Source of the DNA: Rhizobium sullae
GTDB lineage: Bacteria > Pseudomonadota > Alphaproteobacteria > Rhizobiales > Rhizobiaceae
Reading direction: 5' to 3'
NCBI RefSeq assembly: GCF_025200715.1
Contig: NZ_CP104144.1
Coordinates: 868,001 to 932,000, forward strand
DNA length: 64,000 bases
The notes under the pieces were generated by a model. That model was not told the origin of the DNA and did no database searches. It worked only from the letters and a program-made list of their open reading frames with translations. The position numbers and the translations under genes are program-made. Positions 1-7,803 of the stretch are shown in pieces (position 1 is the stretch's first letter; every line of letters begins with the position of its first letter).

Positions 1-607
1 CCCACTCCATCTGCGCCAGCACGGCAGCATTCGCCATCCGGAAAACCAGAAGACTGCCGACGAAGGACAGGCTGCGCAGGCGCACGTTTTCGGAGGCGGG
101 ATCGTCTTTCAGGATAGCTCCGATCAGCCGCCGTCCCATATTGATCATCGGCCCCATGATGCCGGCATAGACCCTTTCGAAAGCCGCCGTCGGCTCCAGC
201 TGCTCTCGGATGATGAAACGGGCCCAGGCCTCGGATTCTCGGCTGACAAAGAGGACCACCATCGTCTCGACGATCTCTGTCAGAAAGAGGCGCGCCTGCG
301 AGGCATTAAGGGGCATATTCGCTTCATCGAGTTCCGCAAGATGACGGCCGACGCGGTGCCGTATCTCGGCGACATGTCCCGCGACAACGCCGGCCAGATA
401 TTCTGCGGTCGCGATGTAAAGCCCCTCCTTGCCGCCGAAGTAGTAGGGGATAGCCTGCAGGTTGACGCCTGCCGCATCGGCAAGCTTGCGCGTGCTGGCG
501 CCATCGAAGCCATATCGGCCAAACACGTCGAGTGCCGCTGCAAGCAGCTTCTCGCGGGTGGCGTCGCTTCGGGGAGTGTCAGTTTTTGCGTTGCTGATCT
601 CTTTCAT
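1..607 (-). CDS. TetR/AcrR-family regulator with CerR-type C-terminal domain (3' end cut by window edge)
   Basis: This is a DNA-binding repressor of the TetR family, 202 residues visible before the left edge cuts it. An N-terminal three-helix DNA-binding region lies at about residues 15-62, with GASTRKLADAAGVNLQAIPY as the helix-turn-helix and YYFGGKEGLY as the usual end of that domain. The rest resembles the CerR/DUF1956 ligand-binding domain. The start ATG at 605-607 is fixed by a promoter only 6 bases upstream, so there is no room for a ribosome-binding site. It probably represses itself through the palindrome at 634-651. Its target genes may lie beyond the left edge. Confidence 0.85.
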   Translation of the reverse strand, partial: MKEISNAKTDTPRSDATREKLLAAALDVFGRYGFDGASTRKLADAAGVNLQAIPYYFGGKEGLYIATAEYLAGVVAGHVAEIRHRVGRHLAELDEANMPLNASQARLFLTEIVETMVVLFVSRESEAWARFIIREQLEPTAAFERVYAGIMGPMINMGRRLIGAILKDDPASENVRLRSLSFVGSLLVFRMANAAVLAQMEW

Positions 608-613
608 AGCGCG

Positions 614-642
614 ATTATACATCGCCTTGAGTTTTCAGTCAA
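614..642 (-). promoter_or_regulatory. Sigma-70-type promoter of the TetR gene, apparently leaderless
   Basis: On the minus strand, TTGACT (637-642) and TATAAT (614-619) are separated by exactly 17 bases, a near-perfect consensus promoter. The ATG follows the -10 box after 6 bases, so the expected transcript start coincides with the A of the start codon. Confidence 0.7.
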
Positions 643-651
643 TCGAATGAA
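634..651. promoter_or_regulatory. Candidate operator overlapping the -35 box
   Basis: TTCAGTCAATCGAATGAA matches its own reverse complement at 14 of 18 positions and covers the -35 hexamer. The position suits autorepression by the adjacent TetR protein. That assignment is inference. Confidence 0.4.
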
Positions 652-867
652 TTATTCTTCTTCGGAAGCCAGTTTGCAAAGGTTGGCGACGATGGCAAAA
701 AACGAGCGCCGTCTGAAATGGTTGGATCGGTATCGAAGGTTGTGCGCCGAAACGGTCGAACTTCGGTTCTTATTCACATGCCACGGTGTCACAGAATTTA
801 CTAGCAAATTCAGCCACTTAATGACATTTGATGCGGGGCTGCATTCGATGCTTGATCACAATATGCA

Positions 868-1842
868 TCAGACCGGATAACCGAACTCTTCCAGATCCAG
901 GCCGGTTAACGCGATGACGCGACGGTTGCTATGCCGATAGTGGCCACCAACGAATGCGCGTATCTTTCGGTCGATATTCCTGTAAAGCCGTTCGTCAAAT
1001 GATTGCGGAGTTAGGTGTTCGAAGACCGGCTGCAGCAGTCCGAAGCGCCGCGCGAAGCGGGGGATTTGAACGATCCCGCCGCGGCTGAGTTCGTTGTTGC
1101 TCATAAGGCGGTTTGCAAAGCGCTGAATGACTTGCATCGTAACCGGACGCCTGCTGTTGGTGAGGACCTTTGCGATCACGGCGGGAGGCGGCATCTCCAT
1201 GAACTGGGTGATTTGCCCCACGAAGCCTTCCAGATCCCGCACCATCATCTCGAAAGGCAGCACCAGGACGCGGCCAAAGAGCTCCTGGTAGTGCCGGATC
1301 AGCCGGTCGAACTCGTAGACCTCGAGACGGAATCCAGGCATGCGTCCTAATTGCGGCTCAGGGGTCTCAAGAAACCGGTCGAGCGAGAGGTTCCCGCCGT
1401 CGGTAATGTACTGGCTATATATCGATCTGATGAGCGATACCTGCTCTCGTACCACGATCAAAATTCGCGCCGAGGGGAACGTGTGCACGAGCCGATCCGC
1501 AATCAGCATGCGATCGTAACCGCCACTCGGCGGATATCCGGAAAGTCGTTCGTGGCTAAGGACGAAGCGCAGACCGTTGACGCGCGCGGTCTCGATGTAG
1601 GGGAGGTAAAGGTTTCGGCACCCAGAGGGGTCGAAGGTGAAATTGTCGGGGAATGCGATATCTTTCACAATGCGCGTTCTCGACCCGCCGATGTCGCTGG
1701 AGTAACCATTGATGGGCTGGAAGCAATGGTCCTGCAGATAGGTCGATCCGGTCTTGTGATAGCCGATATGGATAAGTATGTCGGCGAAATCTGCGTCCGC
1801 GGGTGCCGTTCCTCCGCTATCAATCACCCGATTGAAGTTCAT
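868..1842 (-). CDS. Sulfotransferase-family protein
   Basis: Predicted cytoplasmic sulfotransferase of 324 residues that would move sulfate from PAPS to a hydroxyl group, here plausibly on a glycan. Residues 27-35 (GYHKTGSTY) resemble the 5'-phosphosulfate loop, and VVREQVSLIRSIY near residue 130 resembles the 3'-phosphate-binding segment with its arginine and serine. The ATG at 1842 overlaps the stop of the upstream glycosyltransferase as ATGA, so the two genes are translationally coupled. It is the last gene of the minus-strand cluster. The family is clear but the acceptor is unknown. Confidence 0.75.
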   Translation of the reverse strand: MNFNRVIDSGGTAPADADFADILIHIGYHKTGSTYLQDHCFQPINGYSSDIGGSRTRIVKDIAFPDNFTFDPSGCRNLYLPYIETARVNGLRFVLSHERLSGYPPSGGYDRMLIADRLVHTFPSARILIVVREQVSLIRSIYSQYITDGGNLSLDRFLETPEPQLGRMPGFRLEVYEFDRLIRHYQELFGRVLVLPFEMMVRDLEGFVGQITQFMEMPPPAVIAKVLTNSRRPVTMQVIQRFANRLMSNNELSRGGIVQIPRFARRFGLLQPVFEHLTPQSFDERLYRNIDRKIRAFVGGHYRHSNRRVIALTGLDLEEFGYPV

Positions 1843-2963
1843 CGCGCCCCCTTTTTCAGCGAGCGCCCTTGGCTCCACCGGTTGGTTGCAGTCACCTGCC
1901 TGATGCAGGAATCCCATTTTGCCATGACGGTTCCCGTCGCAAAGCGGCGGACGGTTTGATAGCCGGCTTCCGCAAAGCTTCCACGCAGGCTATCGTCCAG
2001 CATCAAGGTCTTCAACGCGGCCGCTAAACGATCGACGTCGTCGACGGGAACGAGAAGGCCTGAGACGCCGTCCTCGATGATCTCCGCCGGGCCAAAATCG
2101 CATCGCGTGGAAATAACCGCCAGTCCCCCCGCCATCGCCTCCATCAAAACGTTGGGAAATCCCTCATAACGCGAACTGAGGACGAACAAGGCGGCGTCAT
2201 CAATCCAGGAGCCGGCCTTTGCCGTCACGCCGGGAAGCGAGATTCTGTCCTGCAAATGCCGAGCCCGGATCCTCTGTTGCAATTGGTGCCGGTCCGGACC
2301 TTCGCCATAGATCGTCAGGCACCATTCGGGAACCTCCGCACATACTTTGGCAAATGCTTCAATAAGCGTATCGAAACCCTTCTGATCCACCAGTCGCCCA
2401 ACTGCCACGACACGTAAAGCTCTACGGGCAGGAAGGTCGCGGCTTCGGTCACAAGGATTACTGATGACGACCGCCTTTGCTCTCAACGATGTGGGCAGAG
2501 TTTTTGAGATGGCCTCTGTTTGCATGATCAAGCGGTGAGCTTGCCGTAGAACCAAGGGCTCGACCATATTCCAGAGGAAATGCCTGGGTTGAGCATCGGG
2601 ATTGTTGCGTTCCGACACCACCACTGGAATGCCTAGTCCGCGCGTGGAAAGCAGGGAAACAATGTTGATCTTTGTCAGAAAGGAAAGCACGACGTCCGGG
2701 CGAAGCTTTCGCAGTTCTGAGCGGAGCCGCAAGATCCGTTTCACGGTTTTGAAAGAGCCCCTGGAAAACGGGCCCACCTGGGCGTCCGGCAACCGGTGGA
2801 CAATCACGCCGCTGGGCAAGGAAAAATAACTGTCGTCCTCATCGGAGATGAAAGCGAAGACATGCACTTCGTCGCCGCGCGCGTGGCGGTCTTTCACGAT
2901 AAGGCTGACGACCCGTTCAGTCCCTCCGGCGCCGAGGCCTGCTTCAACTAACGCAAGTCGCAT
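1839..2963 (-). CDS. Glycosyltransferase family 4 protein
   Basis: A 374-residue GT-B-fold glycosyltransferase of the GT4 family that uses a nucleotide sugar to extend a glycan or lipid acceptor. The glycine-rich N-terminal loop (GLGAGGTERV, residues 9-18) is present, VGRLVDQKG (188-196) opens the donor-binding domain, and the retaining E-x7-E motif is at Glu267 and Glu275 inside SSRYEGFPNVLMEAM. It overlaps the sulfotransferase by 4 bases. A 173-base gap separates it from the carbamoyltransferase, so a separate promoter is possible. Sugar specificity cannot be read from sequence. Confidence 0.88.
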   Translation of the reverse strand: MRLALVEAGLGAGGTERVVSLIVKDRHARGDEVHVFAFISDEDDSYFSLPSGVIVHRLPDAQVGPFSRGSFKTVKRILRLRSELRKLRPDVVLSFLTKINIVSLLSTRGLGIPVVVSERNNPDAQPRHFLWNMVEPLVLRQAHRLIMQTEAISKTLPTSLRAKAVVISNPCDRSRDLPARRALRVVAVGRLVDQKGFDTLIEAFAKVCAEVPEWCLTIYGEGPDRHQLQQRIRARHLQDRISLPGVTAKAGSWIDDAALFVLSSRYEGFPNVLMEAMAGGLAVISTRCDFGPAEIIEDGVSGLLVPVDDVDRLAAALKTLMLDDSLRGSFAEAGYQTVRRFATGTVMAKWDSCIRQVTATNRWSQGRSLKKGAR

Positions 2964-3136
2964 GCTTCCTCACAATCGCAGGTGCTGCTGCCGGGTTCGC
3001 GGCCCGGCGATGATTGAGGTTGTTCCTAACCTTCGCTGTCCCGCTCCGGTCGTCTTGAACAAGGTTCTCCCATAAAGCTCCGCTTGGTATCCGACGCGCA
3101 GCACACCATCTCTCATCCGAGAGGCACAGGAGTTAC

Positions 3137-4969
3137 TTAGTCGAGATCAAAGTGCTCCTTGTAGTCCTGCTTGAGCCGAGCGGGCTGATCGTCCTTTCGA
3201 AGTACGCAGTTGCCGATGACAAGACGCTCTATCTCGGTGCCCATGAAGCAGTGGAACGCGTCTTCTGGGGTGCAGACGATCGGCTCGCCACGCACGTTGA
3301 AGCTTGTATTGACCAGAACGGGACAGCCGGTGCGCGCCTTAAAGGCAGTCAGCAACTCCCAGTAACGGGGATTGGTCTCTTTATGCACTGTCTGCACGCG
3401 AGCCGAGTAATCGACGTGAGTAACAGCCGGGATTTCCGATCGTGAGACGTTCAGGCGGTCGATGCCGAACAATTCCTCCTCGTCCGTGTTCGGATGATGT
3501 CTTCGACTTTGCAATACGTCGCCAACGAGCAACATGTAGGGACTGTCGACATCGATATCGAACCAGTCCGATATATCCTCGCGCCTCACGGATGGAGCGA
3601 ACGGACGAAAACTTTCGCGATATTTAACCTTGAGATTCAGCGTTCTCTGCATGGTAGGCGACCGCGGATCACCCAATATGGATCTGGCCCCGAGCGCGCG
3701 GGGCCCGAATTCCATGCGCCCTTGCATCCATCCCACAGCCTTCTCCTCGACGAGAGCATCGACAGTGCTCTCGGCAACGTCGGTGTCTGAGAGAACGTCA
3801 TAGATGGCGCCGGCGGCAGCAAGGCGCTGTTCGATCTCCTTTTGGCCGTAGGCCGGGCCAAGATAGGCACCGGCCATGCTATCGCGACCATTGACTATCC
3901 GACCATTGCGGAGGAATCCGTGCCAAACGGCAAGGGCCGCGCCAAGAGCACCTCCAGCGTCGCCGGCTGCCGGCTGGATCCAGATGTTCTCGAAAATGCC
4001 TGCCTTAAGGAGCTTGCCGTTTGCGACGCAATTCAGCGCGACACCACCGGCAAGGCACAGGTTTGTTTCGCCCGTTTCTCGTTGGGCAAAGCGTGCGAGT
4101 TTCAAAACCACCTCTTCGGTCACCGCCTGGACGGACGCAGCCAGGTCCATTTCGCGCTGGGTCAGGGTGGATTCCGGCTTTCGTGGTTCAGCTCCGAAGA
4201 GGCGGTGGAACGCCGGCGAGGTCATTGTAAGACCCGTGCAGTAGTCGAAATACTGCTGATCGAGGCGAAATGAGCCATCCTCTTTCACGTCGATCAGATA
4301 ATCTAGAATAGTCTGGGCAAAACGAGGACGCCCGTAAGGCGCTAAACCCATAAGCTTGTATTCGCCGGAGTTTACCTTGAAACCCGTATAATAGGTGAAG
4401 GCGGAATAGAGCAGGCCCAGAGAATGGGGGAAGTGTATCTCCTTCAAAAGGGCGAGGCGATCGCCAACACCATGGCCAATTGATGTCGTACACCATTCGC
4501 CCACGCCGTCCATTGTCAGCACCGCCGCAGCCGAAAAAGGAGACGGAAAGTAACAGCTGGCTGCATGCGCCAGATGGTGCTCCGTGAACAGGAGAGAGCC
4601 TGTCCACTCTTTCGAGCCGGCCAGTTTTCCGAGCCTCTGCCGCAGAAGTTTCTTTTGGAACAGCTTCTCCTTGATCCATATCGGCATCGCGGTCTTGAAC
4701 GAGCGAAAGCCTCTCGGGATCGTTGTGAGATAAGTTTCAAGCAATCGCTCGAACTTCAAGAATGGCTTTTCATAAAAGACGACATGGTCAATTTCTCCCA
4801 TGCTGCAGCCTGCCTCGGCCAGACAGTATTCAATCGCCCTCGTCGGAAAGGCCGCGTCGTGCTTCCTGCGGGTGAAGCGCTCTTCCTGCGCTGCAGCGAC
4901 GATACGTCCGTCCTCGATTAAGGCTGCCGCACTGTCATGATAGAAGGCCGAGATCCCGAGAACGCGCAC
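3137..4969 (-). CDS. NodU/HasC-family carbamoyltransferase
   Basis: A 610-residue O-carbamoyltransferase of the NodU/CmcH/TobZ family. These enzymes make carbamoyl-adenylate from carbamoyl phosphate and ATP in a YrdC-like domain and pass the carbamoyl group to a hydroxyl in a Kae1-like domain. HHLAHA at 131-136 is the metal-binding histidine motif, FGPRALGARSILGDPR and VNTSFNVRGEPIV mark the C-terminal domain. The start is a GTG at 4967-4969 preceded by GGGAGAG; the open frame runs further upstream but through the two small genes that follow. Adjacent DUF5989 and SxtJ-like genes are a recurring partnership. The substrate is probably a surface glycan or secondary metabolite. Confidence 0.92.
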   Translation of the reverse strand: MRVLGISAFYHDSAAALIEDGRIVAAAQEERFTRRKHDAAFPTRAIEYCLAEAGCSMGEIDHVVFYEKPFLKFERLLETYLTTIPRGFRSFKTAMPIWIKEKLFQKKLLRQRLGKLAGSKEWTGSLLFTEHHLAHAASCYFPSPFSAAAVLTMDGVGEWCTTSIGHGVGDRLALLKEIHFPHSLGLLYSAFTYYTGFKVNSGEYKLMGLAPYGRPRFAQTILDYLIDVKEDGSFRLDQQYFDYCTGLTMTSPAFHRLFGAEPRKPESTLTQREMDLAASVQAVTEEVVLKLARFAQRETGETNLCLAGGVALNCVANGKLLKAGIFENIWIQPAAGDAGGALGAALAVWHGFLRNGRIVNGRDSMAGAYLGPAYGQKEIEQRLAAAGAIYDVLSDTDVAESTVDALVEEKAVGWMQGRMEFGPRALGARSILGDPRSPTMQRTLNLKVKYRESFRPFAPSVRREDISDWFDIDVDSPYMLLVGDVLQSRRHHPNTDEEELFGIDRLNVSRSEIPAVTHVDYSARVQTVHKETNPRYWELLTAFKARTGCPVLVNTSFNVRGEPIVCTPEDAFHCFMGTEIERLVIGNCVLRKDDQPARLKQDYKEHFDLD

Positions 4970-4983
4970 TAATTCTCTCCCGG

Positions 4984-5133
4984 TCAGAACAGGGTGTAGA
5001 TAAAGGGCGCAACCGCGGTGCCCTGGGTCAGGACCGCAAGAGTTCCAAAGACAGTGACCATGATAAGGACGGGCAACAGCCAGAATTTCCTGCGGATGCG
5101 CATATAGAGGAAAAGCTCGCGTACCATTTCCAT
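4984..5133 (-). CDS. DUF5989-family micro-membrane protein
   Basis: A 49-residue protein with a basic N-terminus (MRIRRKFWLLP) followed by one hydrophobic helix (about residues 18-46) and a short tail ending in PFIYTLF. This is the shape and sequence of DUF5989 proteins that sit between carbamoyltransferase and SxtJ genes. AAGGA lies 8 bases before the ATG. An in-frame ATG at 5148 would add five residues. The stop is 14 bases before the carbamoyltransferase start. Function is unknown; an adaptor that holds the soluble enzyme at the membrane is one possibility. Confidence 0.8.
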   Translation of the reverse strand: MEMVRELFLYMRIRRKFWLLPVLIMVTVFGTLAVLTQGTAVAPFIYTLF

Positions 5134-5178
5134 GTGTCGGTCCTTCATCGATCTTCGATCGCAGCGAAAACTGCGTCG

Positions 5179-5610
5179 TCAGAACTGATTTCGCATTGTG
5201 GACGGATCCGCCCCCTCCAGTGGATGGTTGGTCCAATAAGTGGCTGCCGCCCGGTCGAATCGTAGCGCGAGAGGATCGTGGCCGCGCATTCTCAGGGCGA
5301 ACCCGATCGGCACGAACGTCGTCACATAGATGAAGAGCATCACCACGGGGTTGGCGACCTTGAATAGGAGCAGGCCGAGCTTGCTCCAAACCTGATTGGG
5401 CATGGTCAGAGAGACCGGGTAAATAAGAGCCAGCAGAACCAGAAGGCCACCCAAGCTGGCAAAGCCCAGCATGACGGGTGTCATCGTTCCGCTGATGATC
5501 CATCTTGCCGTAACAAGACAAAGGAGGATACCGCCCACCGTGTAACCGAAATTACGATTCGATGGCCCTTCGGGAATATCCTCGAATAATAGCTCGTGCG
5601 ATTCGCTCAC
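5179..5610 (-). CDS. SxtJ-like membrane protein
   Basis: A 143-residue inner-membrane protein with three predicted helices (about 23-42, 46-68 and 84-110) and a soluble tail rich in charged residues. The layout and neighbours match the SxtJ family first named in cyanobacterial saxitoxin clusters. The start is a GTG (5608-5610) with only a weak upstream AAGAAA. It ends 45 bases before the DUF5989 start and belongs to the same transcription unit. No biochemical function is established; its constant company with carbamoyltransferases suggests a role in presenting the acceptor or scaffolding. Confidence 0.8.
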   Translation of the reverse strand: MSESHELLFEDIPEGPSNRNFGYTVGGILLCLVTARWIISGTMTPVMLGFASLGGLLVLLALIYPVSLTMPNQVWSKLGLLLFKVANPVVMLFIYVTTFVPIGFALRMRGHDPLALRFDRAAATYWTNHPLEGADPSTMRNQF

Positions 5611-5764
5611 TGTTTCTTGCCCATAGACCAGGGAACAGACGTAAGGGACGCAGCTCGATTATCGTTTTATTAGCCTCGCGGTGGATTCAACAGGTACGCA
5701 CCGTCCCGGTCAATATGCCGATGGATATAGACAGCGTTTGCGTTCTTCCCGCAGCCTTACGCAG

Positions 5765-7096
5765 TTACCTGACATTCGTTGCAGTCTTGGACGTGCTGTC
5801 GACGGTTTGCAGATGCTGGCTGATGACATCGGCGGCAAAGGCTGCTCCGTCGCGGTTGAAATGGCTGTCGGGGGCGTACATGCGCGCTGGGTCGGGTTGG
5901 CTCTCCAGCGCCTGGCACAGATCAATGACCTCGATTCCTTCGGCTGCCGCAGCATCGGTCACGATCGTACGGAGCTGATCGAAGACGCCGTCTGTCGAGA
6001 ACGGACCGATGAAGCGGTCGACTCTCGGCACATATACAATCGCGAATTTTCCACCCCATCTGGCGGCCAGCGTTTTAGCTCGACGCAATGTCTCCCTGAA
6101 TTCCGGCATCACACGTGCAGCCTTCGGGTAAATTAGCCCGAGCCTCGTAAAGGTTTGCTGCAGGGCGAGGAAGTTTCGAAGCATCGCTGTTCGTTTCAGT
6201 ACATCAACGAAGTTGATGGGCTTGCTGTTGTTCCGGTTCAATATGACTCTGGCCTCAAGCAAGGCCTGCTGCGCGGTCGACGGTGTTCCAAAGTTGGCGG
6301 TCGGCGATAGCGCATCGCGCAGCCAGGGCTTGCCTAGCTCGGTCTCGAAATTCTCCCAGTCATTGCCTTCGAAGAAAACCATCACCACGTGGCGTGGTCG
6401 AAAGAGCGGCCCAAAACGGCCCAGAGTCGCGAGTTCGAGCAAGGGGCCGTTACCGCGAATTCCCGCCCCCGCCGCGGAAAAACCGCTCGCCCTTAGACGC
6501 GACGCAAGATCCTGGCCTGGTGGCAGGCAGAACCCCTCGACGAAGGAATCACCCAAAAGCATCAAGTCCAGCTGTTTGTCATAGACATCGTCCGGATTGT
6601 TGAAGCCATAGCGGTCCGCAGTGTACTTTATGATTTGATTGTCAGGCGTGCACAAAACGACGTCGGTGTTTGGGAAGCCCGACAAAAGCGCTGTCGATAG
6701 CGCGTCTGTTTCCAAGAAACGATTCAGACTGCCTAGCGCGAAGCCGCGGACGATGTTCTTGTCCTGCTCAACCGTTTCAGCCTGCGCAGGGCTGAGTTGG
6801 CCCAGCATGGCCAGTCGCACCGAAATCGATTGGAAGGCGAGAAACGCCTCGAATGCGAAAAGGGCCACCAGGACGCTCAGTCCGTAAACGCCAACCGCCG
6901 TTGCAAAAGCCGGTTTCGCAAACAAGGCTGTTGCCAGGAAGGCAACGCCGAGCAGACCAGGTACGGCGACATAGCGGATGAAAAGTGGAAGGTCTGAGGC
7001 AAAATCCCGAAAGTTTAAAAGCGCATATGCCGGGCTCACCAGAAGATAAACAGCAATGAGTACGCAGATTAGAATGCCACGTTTTCGCTTGATCAC
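5765..7096 (-). CDS. Membrane-anchored SGNH/GDSL hydrolase-like protein
   Basis: A 443-residue protein with three hydrophobic helices near the N-terminus (about 8-26, 41-60, 65-88) and then a large domain. GDSFVEG at 182-188 is block I with Ser184, GIRGNGP and FFEGNDWE resemble the glycine and asparagine blocks, and DSHFN gives the Asp410/His412 pair, so a full SGNH catalytic set is present. Such proteins add or remove acetyl or other acyl groups on glycans. It ends 153 bases upstream of the SxtJ-like gene in the same direction, so joint modification of one product is likely. Confidence 0.75.
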   Translation of the reverse strand: MIKRKRGILICVLIAVYLLVSPAYALLNFRDFASDLPLFIRYVAVPGLLGVAFLATALFAKPAFATAVGVYGLSVLVALFAFEAFLAFQSISVRLAMLGQLSPAQAETVEQDKNIVRGFALGSLNRFLETDALSTALLSGFPNTDVVLCTPDNQIIKYTADRYGFNNPDDVYDKQLDLMLLGDSFVEGFCLPPGQDLASRLRASGFSAAGAGIRGNGPLLELATLGRFGPLFRPRHVVMVFFEGNDWENFETELGKPWLRDALSPTANFGTPSTAQQALLEARVILNRNNSKPINFVDVLKRTAMLRNFLALQQTFTRLGLIYPKAARVMPEFRETLRRAKTLAARWGGKFAIVYVPRVDRFIGPFSTDGVFDQLRTIVTDAAAAEGIEVIDLCQALESQPDPARMYAPDSHFNRDGAAFAADVISQHLQTVDSTSKTATNVR

Positions 7097-7149
7097 AACG
7101 TTTCTGCTTTCTCGCCTTTGGGCTTCAAAAGGTCGCGCTTGACGTCTTG

Positions 7150-7803
7150 CTAAAATCGGCTGTCATTCGTCAGCCATTGCCGTTTTGCTAGGTTTGCTAG
7201 CTCAACGCGTGATGAAATGCCAAGTTTGCCGTAGATGCTGTGAAGATGCAGTTTGACGGTGCCGTGAGAAATTCCGAGCTCGTCCCCGATCTCCCTGCTG
7301 CGCAATCCATCGGCAGCAAGACGCGAAACCTCAACTTCACGCGGTGTCAATGCTTGCAGAAGGGAGGTATATTGGAAATCGCTTTCGCGGAGCCTGTCCA
7401 GCGCGCAGACCAGGTTTTTGTCCGTAAGATATGTGCCGCCGGTGGCAACGGTCCGGATGCAGTTGAGAAGTACCGTCGGTGCCTGTTCCTTCAGCACAAT
7501 GCCATTGACGCGATATTGCATGGCTATGGCCAGATTTTCGTCACTGATATCGGCGGTAAGGACGACGATTGGCAGGTCCGGCCTACTGGCGCGGATGTAA
7601 TGAATGAACTCGAGTCCACTCATTGCGGGCATTCGAAGATCCAGCACGACGAGATCAACCTTTTCCCCATCGATCACCTCGATTGCGTGTAACGCGCTTT
7701 GACATGTAGCGATCACCAGCAAGTCGTCCTCGGTCTCGATCATGCGGCGCAATCCGTCCAGAACAATCAGGTGATCATCGACAATGACAATGCGCAAGCT
7801 CAT
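7150..7803 (-). CDS. NarL/FixJ-family response regulator
   Basis: A 217-residue two-component regulator. The receiver domain (about 3-120) has the acidic pair Asp9-Asp10, phospho-acceptor Asp55 in LVVLDLRMP and the conserved Lys in VNGIVLKEQ. The C-terminal LuxR-type helix-turn-helix (about 150-212) begins LTPREVEVSRLAADG. The ATG at 7801-7803 overlaps the kinase stop by 4 bases, which fixes the start. It is likely phosphorylated by the upstream kinase and may control the polysaccharide-modification genes just downstream; that target is inference. Confidence 0.93.
   Translation of the reverse strand: MSLRIVIVDDHLIVLDGLRRMIETEDDLLVIATCQSALHAIEVIDGEKVDLVVLDLRMPAMSGLEFIHYIRASRPDLPIVVLTADISDENLAIAMQYRVNGIVLKEQAPTVLLNCIRTVATGGTYLTDKNLVCALDRLRESDFQYTSLLQALTPREVEVSRLAADGLRSREIGDELGISHGTVKLHLHSIYGKLGISSRVELANLAKRQWLTNDSRF

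Noticed and set aside
2993..3010. Short GC hairpin (CCGGG/CCCGG) after the carbamoyltransferase
   Set aside because: Five-base stem without U-tract; too weak to call a terminator.
4984..5521. Long in-frame extension of the carbamoyltransferase to 5521
   Set aside because: It runs antisense-frame through the DUF5989 and SxtJ-like genes and has no family resemblance; the GTG at 4969 has a proper ribosome-binding site and starts exactly at the family's N-terminus.
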